Shown here piece after piece: positions 8,152-14,977 of a stretch of 39,378 nt of DNA. The notes under the pieces were generated by a model. It ran no database searches, was not told where the DNA came from, and saw only the letters and a program-made list of their open reading frames with translations. The stretch is from a virus, in the IMG/VR virus record IMGVR_UViG_3300031972_002130, positions 1-39,378 of that record; one strand, 5' to 3'. The translations under genes and the position numbers were made by a program. Positions within the stretch are counted from its first letter, which is position 1; every line of letters starts with the position of its first letter.

Positions 8152-8724
8152 TTAAAATATGTTTTCTAGAAAGCTTTTAAGATCACTCTCTTCTGTTTCT
8201 TCTGTTAATTTGAAAGTGATACCAGCAGCAATCCCATTTTTAATTGTTTTTGATCCAAAATCAAACTTATAAACATCTGTTGTGCCTTTCCTAAGATGAG
8301 GTGTTCTGCCTAAAATGGGATGAGGTACCTTGTAATCAAAGTCAGAATCTATTATCGTGAGGTTGATATGGTCTGGTTCTACATCAATAAACGCAAACTT
8401 ATCACAACCTACTAATCTAAGACTTTCGTGTTGGTAGTTTTTACATTTACCAAACCTAGCGGTTTTTACTTCGACTTTGAAATCATTGACAATCAGGTCA
8501 TAAGTTGCTTCACCGTCAATCTGATCTTCATTGTAAACACAATTCATACCATATTTTTTGCAAAGGTTTTCTAACCAACGCTCCCCGACCTTTCCACTTG
8601 GATCATTTTTCAATAAATTGATCTTTTCAAAATGAGAGTCAATCCAAATATTACTTCTCTCTTGTTTATCATACTCTTCACTTATGATACTTTTAAATTT
8701 TTTAAAATCATTATTAATTAACAT
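8152..8724 (-). CDS. PD-(D/E)XK-type endonuclease, probable restriction enzyme partner
   Basis: A 190-residue protein with a recognisable PD-(D/E)XK nuclease core: GKVGERWLENLCKKYG (Glu48), DGEATYDLIVND (Asp76), FKVEVKTARFGK (Glu85, Lys87). The order E-D-ExK matches many type II restriction enzymes. The rest (FAFIDVEPDHINLTIIDSD, TPHLRKGTTDVYKF) looks like beta strands of the same domain. It lies 47 bases downstream of an adenine methyltransferase and has its own promoter (8757-8785) and terminator. This is the arrangement of a type II restriction-modification pair (inference). A nicking, repair or resolvase-like nuclease is the alternative. AAGGAGGAAACAATG marks the start. Confidence 0.75.
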   Translation of the reverse strand: MLINNDFKKFKSIISEEYDKQERSNIWIDSHFEKINLLKNDPSGKVGERWLENLCKKYGMNCVYNEDQIDGEATYDLIVNDFKVEVKTARFGKCKNYQHESLRLVGCDKFAFIDVEPDHINLTIIDSDFDYKVPHPILGRTPHLRKGTTDVYKFDFGSKTIKNGIAAGITFKLTEETEESDLKSFLENIF

Positions 8725-8756
8725 TGTTTCCTCCTTGTTGTAATTAATGTATTTTT

Positions 8757-8785
8757 AATATAACTTGTTTTCTATAAATTGTCAA
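8757..8785 (-). promoter_or_regulatory. Sigma70-type promoter for the PD-(D/E)XK nuclease
   Basis: TTGACA, 17 base spacer, TATATT. The -35 lies in the last codons of the methyltransferase, so the nuclease can be expressed apart from it. Confidence 0.7.
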
Positions 8786-9902
8786 ATATTTTTATTAACT
8801 TTTTATATATATAAGATGTACGCAAGTTTAATGCAGAATTGGTTGATAAAAATGAAACCTCGCTCCAATCTATTTTTATCGATGCTGATATCATTTCCTT
8901 GTGTTTGTTTTTAAAAACAACACCATAACCCTTTTGACCAGGCAAGTCTTCAAAACAAGAATAGGCTCTCATGTTTTCTTTGCCAAAGCAGGTAGATGGT
9001 ATATATACATCACACTTGCTCAACATATCTGTGTTTCTTTGTTGTGACGGAGTATCTCCATTAGAAAGTGAATAGATCTTCATAACACTTTCATCTATTT
9101 CTTCTATGTCATATACTTTTTCGTGGTGATTCTTAGACCAAATTTGAAATATAGTATTGACCAACACTTCTTTCCCGTCCGGATATACAAAGCTACCCTC
9201 TAATTTTTCTGAATGTATGAGGCTATAATCTTCTATTCTTTTTCTAGGTGAGCCTTTACCATCGCTTTCAAACAATTGAGGTAATATAAAACAAACATAG
9301 TCTGAAAAATTAGCAGAATGGTTTATAAACTTTAATGCCAAATGCCCTCTCAGACCAAAAGGTGGATTACCAAAGACAACATAGTTCTTTTCTTCTTTTG
9401 GAAGCCATGTTAGGTAGTCGTGTTGAATCACATCTTTTCTTCTTGGCTCGATGTCTAATCCAATAGTTCTTTTATTCGGAAGAACATCTAAAAACACACC
9501 AGCTCCTGCTGATGGCTCTATGTAGCTGAAGTCTTCTTCATTCTCGCCTAAATCTTTGAGTTTGTTTTTGAAAATCTCATAACACTGTTTTGCCATATCA
9601 AGTGTTGTAAAGAATTGGTCTTTATCTTTGAATGAATATTGTGTATAGTCAATTTCTAAATTACAAAGCTTCATTAGATCAAATCTGTAGTTCTTTGGGA
9701 CATTCTTTAGTTCTATCCATCTGGTGACTGTACCTCTGGCAACATTAAGTTCTGTTGCTATATCACTTATTGCTTTGTTACGATATTTTTTATTATTTTT
9801 TATATAATCTATCAACATGTCTCTCGGCATATTTCCGTTATTCTCTTTCAGTACCTCATCACAAGTTAATTTTTCTATTGTTTGTTTTAAAAGTTCTATC
9901 AT
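8772..9902 (-). CDS. Adenine-specific DNA methyltransferase with N-terminal helix-turn-helix
   Basis: SAM-dependent N6-adenine DNA methyltransferase, 376 residues. Residues about 43-68 form a helix-turn-helix (KAISDIATELNVARGTVTRW). Motif X-like DQFFTTLDMAKQCYEIF lies near 95-111, motif I EPSAGAGVFLD at 129-139, and motif IV NPPF at 179-182. The C-terminal half probably carries target recognition. AAGGAGG-like TGGAGGAACA precedes the ATG, which overlaps the clpS stop by four bases. A nuclease gene lies directly downstream, so this is likely the modification half of a phage restriction-modification pair. The HTH could help bind DNA or regulate the pair, as controller domains do in some systems (inference). 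An orphan methyltransferase protecting phage DNA from host restriction is the alternative. Confidence 0.85.
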   Translation of the reverse strand: MIELLKQTIEKLTCDEVLKENNGNMPRDMLIDYIKNNKKYRNKAISDIATELNVARGTVTRWIELKNVPKNYRFDLMKLCNLEIDYTQYSFKDKDQFFTTLDMAKQCYEIFKNKLKDLGENEEDFSYIEPSAGAGVFLDVLPNKRTIGLDIEPRRKDVIQHDYLTWLPKEEKNYVVFGNPPFGLRGHLALKFINHSANFSDYVCFILPQLFESDGKGSPRKRIEDYSLIHSEKLEGSFVYPDGKEVLVNTIFQIWSKNHHEKVYDIEEIDESVMKIYSLSNGDTPSQQRNTDMLSKCDVYIPSTCFGKENMRAYSCFEDLPGQKGYGVVFKNKHKEMISASIKIDWSEVSFLSTNSALNLRTSYIYKKLIKIFDNL

Positions 9903-10222
9903 TGTTCCTCCATGGTTATTAAAAGTGGGTGCCCTTCTGATCGGGCAATTTGATTACATCGCTTGACTTTCATTACTGCTATTTCTTTTGAGTAAATTCC
10001 TGCTATTCCTTTGCCTTTTTCATGAACTTCCATCATGATTGAACTAGCTTTTTGAATACTGAAGTTGAATGCATCCATAAGAATAACAATAACAAAATCC
10101 ATCGGTGTAAAATCATCGTTGTGTAACACAACCTTATACTTACTCGGCGGCTCCAGTTTTTGGCGATCCTCAAGATCCACGCCATGACCTGTGCCTTCTT
10201 TTCTTTCTTTATCTGTTGACAT
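9899..10222 (-). CDS. clpS: ClpS-like N-end rule adaptor
   Basis: ClpS binds N-degron substrates and delivers them to the ClpA unfoldase of ClpAP. This 107-residue protein carries the signature KYKVVLHNDDFTPMDFVI (residues 28-45, with the NDD substrate-pocket residues at 35-37 and Met41), MMEVHEKGKGIAG with His67, and the closing HPLLITMEE. The length and order match bacterial ClpS, with a 25-residue flexible N-terminal tail that in E. coli engages ClpA. AGGAGGAAT precedes the ATG; a coiled-coil gene lies eight bases upstream and the methyltransferase overlaps downstream. It may redirect host ClpAP or work with the phage ClpP-like protein (inference). Confidence 0.93.
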   Translation of the reverse strand: MSTDKERKEGTGHGVDLEDRQKLEPPSKYKVVLHNDDFTPMDFVIVILMDAFNFSIQKASSIMMEVHEKGKGIAGIYSKEIAVMKVKRCNQIARSEGHPLLITMEEQ

Positions 10223-10230
10223 AATTCCTC

Positions 10231-10494
10231 CTATTTGCCTAACAATTTAATTTCAATCTCCTCTAGTCTTCTCTTTTGTTCTCTGAGAAGATCAGTGTGT
10301 ACTTTCATTCTTTTAACATATCGTATAGAGTTATCCGGATCTTGCAAAATGAGAGTCTTGAATTTATCCACTTGTTTCTCTCTAGTGTCCACTTCTTTTT
10401 GAAGCATCTCTAATTCTTTCTCCAAACGAACTGTCTCTTCTGGTGATAAAAGCTTACGAGATTTGAATATCTTTTTATAAAATTCCTTAAACAT
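10231..10494 (-). CDS. Small coiled-coil protein
   Basis: An 87-residue highly charged protein, almost entirely a predicted coiled coil (ETVRLEKELEMLQKEVDTRE, then LLREQKRRLEEIEIKLLGK). Basic N-terminus MFKEFYKKIFKSRKLL. AAAGGAGGAGTAATAATG marks the start. It is the first gene after a promoter and precedes clpS by eight bases. Function unknown. Confidence 0.75.
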   Translation of the reverse strand: MFKEFYKKIFKSRKLLSPEETVRLEKELEMLQKEVDTREKQVDKFKTLILQDPDNSIRYVKRMKVHTDLLREQKRRLEEIEIKLLGK

Positions 10495-10528
10495 TATTAC
10501 TCCTCCTTTGTGTTTTTTGAGTATTACT

Positions 10529-10556
10529 ATTATAACACATTCTGTAAGTTTGTCAA
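10529..10556 (-). promoter_or_regulatory. Sigma70-type promoter for coiled-coil/clpS/methyltransferase transcript
   Basis: TTGACA, 16 base spacer ending in TGTGT, TATAAT. Confidence 0.85.
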
Positions 10557-10564
10557 GTATTATT

Positions 10565-11053
10565 TTATATTTCTATTCTTGTTAGTAAACGAATTACTGC
10601 TTGGCTGATGTCATGGTCGGTTACTTCAGGTTTTCTTTTTATACGAACAGGTGGTTTCTCTATTTCTGTTTTGAAAGGAGATATCGTTCCACGTTCAACT
10701 TTGGTTCCTTTGATTGTGGTTTTTTGAGGAATTTTTTCTATTTTATACCTTTTTTCTATAATCGCTTCTGCAACTATTCTACTATTTTCATCATAAAGAA
10801 ATATATTTATTTGATAAGAGTCCTCTCCTTTAAATTCCTTGACTTGAAGATACCAATATTCTCTAATCATTGCACACTCTCTATGTCCCATTTCTCCGCA
10901 ATCTGCCCAACTAATTACCCCAATATCCTTCTTTTTAGAATGAAATTCTTTGTTAACAAAGTGGTGAACAACAGATGTTTCCAACTGTGTTGTCATTGGT
11001 GCGTACACTGTAGTGTCGGCGAAAGCCAAATTAAATAAAAAACTAATCATCAA
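10565..11053 (-). CDS. Predicted exported protein, unknown function
   Basis: A 162-residue protein starting with a short signal-like segment MMISFLFNLAFA, with a plausible cleavage site before Asp13. The mature part is beta-rich (YWYLQVKEFKGEDSYQINIF, RIVAEAIIEKRYKIEKI), then a basic Thr/Lys stretch and a helix at the end (ISQAVIRLLTRIEI). It contains two cysteines (WADCGEMGHRECAM) that could pair in the periplasm. GAGG lies seven bases before the ATG, overlapping the previous stop. The signal is short and lacks N-terminal positive charge, so export is likely but not certain. No family recognised. Confidence 0.65.
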   Translation of the reverse strand: MMISFLFNLAFADTTVYAPMTTQLETSVVHHFVNKEFHSKKKDIGVISWADCGEMGHRECAMIREYWYLQVKEFKGEDSYQINIFLYDENSRIVAEAIIEKRYKIEKIPQKTTIKGTKVERGTISPFKTEIEKPPVRIKRKPEVTDHDISQAVIRLLTRIEI

Positions 11054-11366
11054 TAAACCTCAAATGTTCTTCGGATACATATCTATACTTATCCGCGTTA
11101 CTAGATACAAGAATCTTGTATTCAATAAGAAAAAAAGGATTTTTATCCTCATAATCATCAATGCCATAGTCACGACACTCATAGAAGCTAACCTCACAGA
11201 CCAAACCCATGTCATCTTCTAATCTATATGAAGAAACCCCGTCATCTGAGCTGAATACTATTTTAACCAAATCTCCAACATTGAATTTTGGTTTCATGTC
11301 TTTGGGTAATTCGCTAGTTTTTAGTTGGCTGAAGTATTTTTCGATTCCAAGGTCCCCCCTTTCCAT
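11043..11366 (-). CDS. SH3/KOW-like small protein
   Basis: A 107-residue protein of unknown function. Residues about 28-105 show the barrel-like pattern KFNVGDLVKIVF, DDMGLVCEVS, FFLIEYKILVSS, then a closing YVSEEHLRFID, shared with three other small proteins here. The start at 11366 overlaps the preceding gene by 53 bases and has only a weak ribosome site, so the first 20-25 residues are uncertain; a start nearer MKPKFNVGDL is possible. Confidence 0.6.
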   Translation of the reverse strand: MERGDLGIEKYFSQLKTSELPKDMKPKFNVGDLVKIVFSSDDGVSSYRLEDDMGLVCEVSFYECRDYGIDDYEDKNPFFLIEYKILVSSNADKYRYVSEEHLRFIDD

Positions 11367-11694
11367 ACTGCTTTTGTATCTTGGCTTTTATTTTTTCAGC
11401 CATTTTTGTAGCGGTATTGACTATTTCATCAAGATAAGGGTCTCTACCCCCATCATAATAAATAGTAAGAAAACCAAATTTCATTTTAACCTGAGCTATG
11501 GTTCGTTGGTTATCAAGCTGTTTGTTGCGTGTAATGAAGCATTTTGTAACAAATGCCATGATGTAGTCGTATTCTCTATAAGCAGAGTAATCGAAACAAT
11601 CTCTATAAAGGTCTATCACTTCTATCATCATTTCATACGGCAAGTGGTGACACATCCTATCGTTCCACACGTAATCATTTTTATATTTATTCAC
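11314..11694 (-). CDS. Conserved phage-type hypothetical protein
   Basis: A 126-residue protein. The stretch QVKMKFGFLTIYYDGGRDPY followed by a long helix (EIVNTATKMAEKIKAKIQ) resembles a common but uncharacterised phage family with KEKFGxLRFYY-type cores. The start is GTG with GGAGG five bases upstream, overlapping the previous stop as GTGA. Four histidines and cysteines in the first half (CHHLP, FDYSAY, CFIT) are not clearly a metal site. Function unknown. Confidence 0.65.
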   Translation of the reverse strand: MNKYKNDYVWNDRMCHHLPYEMMIEVIDLYRDCFDYSAYREYDYIMAFVTKCFITRNKQLDNQRTIAQVKMKFGFLTIYYDGGRDPYLDEIVNTATKMAEKIKAKIQKQYGKGGPWNRKILQPTKN

Positions 11695-12125
11695 TTTACC
11701 TCCAATTTTTTAATTTCATGAAAAGCCACAGATTCTATCTTTGAACCATCTGTTATCTCAACATCGTAATAGGTGCAGTCCAATGGAGAGTGGTTAAAAA
11801 CCTTCTTTATGATCCATACTTTTTTTCTATCATCATGGCTATACAGGGGCCACCAGTTCACAAGATCTCCAACTTTATAATCAAAACTCACGACAGTACC
11901 CTTATAACTTCTTGCATATGGATTCGCCGTTCCTGTCCCAAGGGAATTAAATATACTGTCAAAGTCTGGTAATCTGAGATCCTTGAGGGAGGTTGTATAA
12001 GGATTGCCAATAAGTCCTGAAATCCAAGGTGCCAAGCTCGAACTAGCAACAGATCCCCCTTCTTTAAACAATTCATTCAACCCCCAATCGCAATCACAAG
12101 GATTACAGCCACAGTACGGACACAC
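11691..12125 (-). CDS. Cys-cluster plus SH3-like small protein (GTG start)
   Basis: A 144-residue protein if it starts at GTG 12125. It opens with a tight cysteine cluster (VCPYCGCNPCDCDWG, five Cys in the first 12 residues), likely binding a metal. A Gly/Ser-rich linker follows, then an SH3/KOW-like part from about residue 85 (YKVGDLVNWWPLY, VWIIKKVF, YYDVEITDGSKIESVAFHEI). A longer in-frame ATG at 12185 would place 20 residues out of phase inside the cysteine-rich peptide gene just upstream, and has no ribosome site. The GTG lies five bases after that peptide's stop, which fits translational coupling. Function unknown; the zinc-ribbon-like head suggests nucleic acid or protein binding. Confidence 0.55.
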   Translation of the reverse strand: MCPYCGCNPCDCDWGLNELFKEGGSVASSSLAPWISGLIGNPYTTSLKDLRLPDFDSIFNSLGTGTANPYARSYKGTVVSFDYKVGDLVNWWPLYSHDDRKKVWIIKKVFNHSPLDCTYYDVEITDGSKIESVAFHEIKKLEVK

Positions 12126-12129
12126 ATCA

Positions 12130-12204
12130 CTAGTGCTCACAACACTCACACTTACATGTAACAGGGTTACATCCACAACATTCACAATTTTTAATATTAT
12201 TCAT
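12130..12204 (-). CDS. 24-residue cysteine-rich peptide
   Basis: A short gene with eight cysteines in 24 residues (Cys 7, 9, 10, 12, 17, 19, 21, 22; pattern CECCGCNPVTCKCECC). AAGGAG lies six bases before the ATG, inside the last codons of the preceding gene. The CxxCGCNP core recurs at the start of the next protein (YCGCNPCDC), in another reading frame. The density of cysteines suggests metal binding, as in metallothionein-like peptides (inference). Its short length makes it less certain, but the ribosome site is among the best in the window. Confidence 0.55.
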   Translation of the reverse strand: MNNIKNCECCGCNPVTCKCECCEH

Positions 12205-12205
12205 T

Positions 12206-12523
12206 TTAATCTCCTTTTTCAACGAATTTTTTTGCATAACGAAGAACTTCGTTCTCAAGTCTTTCTTGTTCTTTCTCAAGTTGTTTTAACCTATCTTCCA
12301 TCAATTTAAATTTTACTTGACGGTCAACAGCATCAGTCCCATTTTGGCTATCCATATGAGAAACTATTTTATCTAACGATTTGTTTGCATCGTCCATCTT
12401 GTATTCCAAAGCTCCAAGTCTCATTTCCGAGTCCCAAATCCATATAAAACAAGGCACAATGATGATAGATAACATAACTGTAAAGCCTTTCCACGCATAA
12501 TCTGCGATTTTTGATTTTTCCAT
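12206..12523 (-). CDS. Single-pass membrane protein with coiled coil
   Basis: A 105-residue protein with one membrane helix at about residues 13-30 (FTVMLSIIIVPCFIWIW) and a long charged coiled coil after it (MEDRLKQLEKEQERLENEVL). Short basic N-terminus, acidic C-terminus. The layout resembles inner-membrane spanins and some single-pass holins, but no endolysin gene lies beside it, so a lysis role is only one option. TGGAGG is nine bases before the chosen ATG at 12523. The downstream stop codon overlaps the ribosome site of the cysteine-rich peptide. Confidence 0.7.
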   Translation of the reverse strand: MEKSKIADYAWKGFTVMLSIIIVPCFIWIWDSEMRLGALEYKMDDANKSLDKIVSHMDSQNGTDAVDRQVKFKLMEDRLKQLEKEQERLENEVLRYAKKFVEKGD

Positions 12524-12556
12524 GACATAAATCCTCCATAGTCAGATAGTAATTAG

Positions 12557-13441
12557 TCACTCAATGTGTCCAGTGCCCACCACTTCCCAAATTTGCATGG
12601 TTTCCATATAGGAGTTGTTGATGTCTGTCTCCACAGTGTCAGTTTCAAAGCGCTCAATGTGGATTGCAACCAATGACCAAGTAGGATAATTTAAATACTG
12701 TGATGGGATAAACATTGACCCATTATCTGGTCCGAAACAAGAAACTTGCCCTAATAATGCAGACCCATCAGATGAATAAATTCCAAGTGTGATCATCATT
12801 CTACTTGTGGATCTCACAGGAGCCCATGTAACAGTAAACCCAGAACGACGAACAGCTGCTTCAAAAGCATAGGAAGGGTCAACCCACAACATTGTATAAG
12901 GCTCGATGTAATCAAACCCTTCAATAGTAGTGAAGTTGAAAGACCCTTCACTAGTCTGAACATTGTATTCAGTATTCCTTTGCAAGTGAGATTCCCATAT
13001 ATTTTGGGATTGATAGATGCCAGCTCCGCTTTGATAGGCATCAAACTGATGATTTTGACTTGTCACTTGGATCACCTGCCCAACGTTAATTGGTTGGGTT
13101 GATGGTGTTGTTTGATAAAGATATTGGTCGCATGTTCCATCTGCTGGAGGCCACGAGTTCCATGAATCAGTAATTGGCTGATGGAAGTTGGCTTCATATT
13201 CAACAGTTAGTTCTTGCGTCTCTCCCATACATGCTGGACAAGCAACTTGTCTTAAATACATTGTTGATAGTCCTGTCACTCCTGATCTTTCTTGATCGGT
13301 ATCTTGTTCGGTCGATGGTTGCGGTGCAATGGCAACCGGCTCTCCGGGTTCTCCGACACCAATTGCTTGACCCGTTTCTTCAACTCTTTTAATAATTGAC
13401 ACATCCGAATCGCATGCCCATAATAATAATGATAATAACAT
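12557..13441 (-). CDS. Predicted lipoprotein, 294 residues
   Basis: Opens with MLLSLLLWAC, a compact lipoprotein signal with lipidated Cys10, followed by DSDV; an Asp at +2 can favour retention in the inner membrane of enterics. Upstream in this frame is a stop codon, so no longer signal exists. The mature protein has a Pro/Glu-rich linker, a CPAC motif near residues 68-71 and beta-rich domains (GSFNFTTIEGFDYIEPY, SGFTVTWAPVRSTSRMMITL). GGAG lies five bases before the ATG, which overlaps the stop of the J-domain-like gene. Phage lipoproteins often block superinfection at the receptor or envelope (established for T5 Llp and similar); that role here is inference. No family was recognised. Confidence 0.75.
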   Translation of the reverse strand: MLLSLLLWACDSDVSIIKRVEETGQAIGVGEPGEPVAIAPQPSTEQDTDQERSGVTGLSTMYLRQVACPACMGETQELTVEYEANFHQPITDSWNSWPPADGTCDQYLYQTTPSTQPINVGQVIQVTSQNHQFDAYQSGAGIYQSQNIWESHLQRNTEYNVQTSEGSFNFTTIEGFDYIEPYTMLWVDPSYAFEAAVRRSGFTVTWAPVRSTSRMMITLGIYSSDGSALLGQVSCFGPDNGSMFIPSQYLNYPTWSLVAIHIERFETDTVETDINNSYMETMQIWEVVGTGHIE

Positions 13442-14058
13442 TATAACTCCACTTTAAATAATTGTTTTAAAAATTGTTTTACAAGGATCTCCTTGCATTC
13501 TTCAGTTGCACATTCTTGGAATTTCCATGAATACATGCTTTCGTTTCCTTTAATCTTACGCCTAAGTTTTTTTGCTTCCTCTATCATAAGAGGATAGATC
13601 TCATTAATGTTCTCCGGCAAAATTCCATAGATCTCGGCTATCTCTAAAAGCTTTGACCAATCACCTGCTTCATAAGCAGCGGAAGCTGCTGCAAAGTTCA
13701 AAGAACTGCCGTTTGGCTTGTCTGGATGTGCTTGTTTTGCAACCTGTTTAAATAGGTTTGTAAATTTTTTCTGTTCTTTCTTTTCAACTGGTTTTTTCTC
13801 AAGAATTGATATTCCATTTTCATCATGTTTCAAATCTGAAAAATTTGGCTGTGGTAGGATTTTGGATACTCGGGATTTGTGCTTCTTATTCAGCCCACCT
13901 AAATCAACTTTGTTTTTGTCACACCACTCTCTATACCATACTTCAAAGTCTTGATGCGCAACCAACAAGACCTCTTCTTGGTATTGTAGTTCTGATCTTA
14001 AAAATTTTAGTTCCATAATATGTTTCTTATATTTTCTTAATTGTATTTCTTTATTCAT
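13441..14058 (-). CDS. J-domain-like protein
   Basis: A 205-residue protein. The segment NLFKQVAKQAHPDKPNGSSL with a strict HPDK at residues 111-114 is followed by FAAASAAYEAGDWSKLLEIA, matching helix II-loop-helix III of a J-domain. J-domains stimulate DnaK-type chaperones. The N-terminal 60 residues are a charged coiled coil and a basic linker follows. ATG at 14058 is chosen because AGG lies upstream and the preceding gene stops ten bases away. A TTG at 14100 would extend it by 14 residues. The -10 of a near-perfect promoter covers this ATG, so a transcript starting there could only make a shorter product. Other phages also carry J-like proteins in structural or accessory regions. Confidence 0.75.
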   Translation of the reverse strand: MNKEIQLRKYKKHIMELKFLRSELQYQEEVLLVAHQDFEVWYREWCDKNKVDLGGLNKKHKSRVSKILPQPNFSDLKHDENGISILEKKPVEKKEQKKFTNLFKQVAKQAHPDKPNGSSLNFAAASAAYEAGDWSKLLEIAEIYGILPENINEIYPLMIEEAKKLRRKIKGNESMYSWKFQECATEECKEILVKQFLKQLFKVEL

Positions 14059-14085
14059 TATAACACACCTAGTCTGTTCTGTCAA
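14057..14085 (-). promoter_or_regulatory. Sigma70-type promoter overlapping the J-domain-like start codon
   Basis: TTGACA, 17 base spacer, GTGT then TATAAT. The -10 covers the ATG at 14058, so the expected transcript start (about 14050) is inside the gene. It may mainly serve the downstream lipoprotein and envelope genes. Confidence 0.7.
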
Positions 14086-14977
14086 GTCCAATTGAGCCAA
14101 ATTCTGAAAATTTCATAAGCCACTCCGGAGGACGCTTGACGGTTTCGGAAAACGGCGATGATAAATAGTTTCTATATTTCTCCCAAGATGATAAATCGTA
14201 AAATTCCTCAATCTCTAAAGAGTTGTCATCTGTATTATCAAGATCCATAAAAACACTCTCCAAACCAAACCATCTTGCGGAATATCGTTCTTCGATTGGT
14301 AACTTAGTCTTTGGTATACCTTGTTCGTTGACTTCGTTAGTGTACTCTCCTGTTCCTTTTCTTATCTGTCTTCTGAACCTTACGAATTCGTCTTTTCCGA
14401 ATGAGAAACTGGTGTGTATGCCCTGCTCGACTGTTTGTTGGTTGTGTGTGATGTAGAAATTTTTTGGAGAGGAAATTTTTTGGCGGTGTTCTCGTAGAAG
14501 TTCTGGATCAAACAATCCATATGGAAATGAAACCCAATATTTGTTTGGGTAAATCCACTTTGATACGGTTGCTGATGTTTTGAATGCTGAAAGCGCTCCT
14601 TCTATCACCGACCATGACAAACAATCTCTTCTGAATCTGTTCTTTGGGTGAACTGGGACATAAAAGATTGGAATTCTTCTCTGCTTTGCTGTTGGTTGTG
14701 GGTCCATAGACCTCCAAGCCCAAACAGGATCTTGAATCCAATCACCTATTCTATGTCTAACTAGTGGTGCGGTGTCTTCGTAAAGACAAACCCATATAGT
14801 CTCGCAGCCTGCCCAAGCACACTCCATAATGGCTGCTTCAATCATTGTGTAGTTCGGAGCAATTGGCATCATAAAGTCAGGCCATTCCATTCCATAGTCA
14901 AGCGGTTGTCCACCGCAAGGTACTATTCCGGCGAGGTGGTAAGATGAGCCATTAACAGTTTTTGTGTCAAATTCCAT
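14069..14977 (-). CDS. Putative nucleotidyltransferase-like (GT-A fold) protein
   Basis: A 302-residue protein. Residues 14-85 resemble sugar-nucleotide transferases: HLAGIVPCGGQPLDYGMEWP, MMPIAPNYTMIEAAIMECAW, AGCETIWVCLYED, with the Gly-rich loop at 17-23 and a strand-helix-strand order like NTP transferases. The typical GxGTRLxPLT signature is not intact. The C-terminal half is charged and aromatic. AAAGGA is eight bases before the ATG, inside the upstream gene. If real, it could transfer a sugar or nucleotide to DNA, to a virion protein or to the host surface. It follows a Rossmann-like protein that may act with it. Function uncertain. Confidence 0.5.
   Translation of the reverse strand: MEFDTKTVNGSSYHLAGIVPCGGQPLDYGMEWPDFMMPIAPNYTMIEAAIMECAWAGCETIWVCLYEDTAPLVRHRIGDWIQDPVWAWRSMDPQPTAKQRRIPIFYVPVHPKNRFRRDCLSWSVIEGALSAFKTSATVSKWIYPNKYWVSFPYGLFDPELLREHRQKISSPKNFYITHNQQTVEQGIHTSFSFGKDEFVRFRRQIRKGTGEYTNEVNEQGIPKTKLPIEERYSARWFGLESVFMDLDNTDDNSLEIEEFYDLSSWEKYRNYLSSPFSETVKRPPEWLMKFSEFGSIGLDRTD

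Noticed and set aside
10601-11038. A 145-codon open frame on the plus strand opposite the exported protein
   Set aside because: It runs antisense to a well-supported minus-strand gene, has no ribosome site and reads as low-quality Phe/Tyr-rich sequence.
11209-11721. A 170-codon open frame on the plus strand
   Set aside because: Antisense to overlapping minus-strand genes with good ribosome sites; Phe/Ile/His-rich composition is typical of a shadow frame in A/T-rich DNA.
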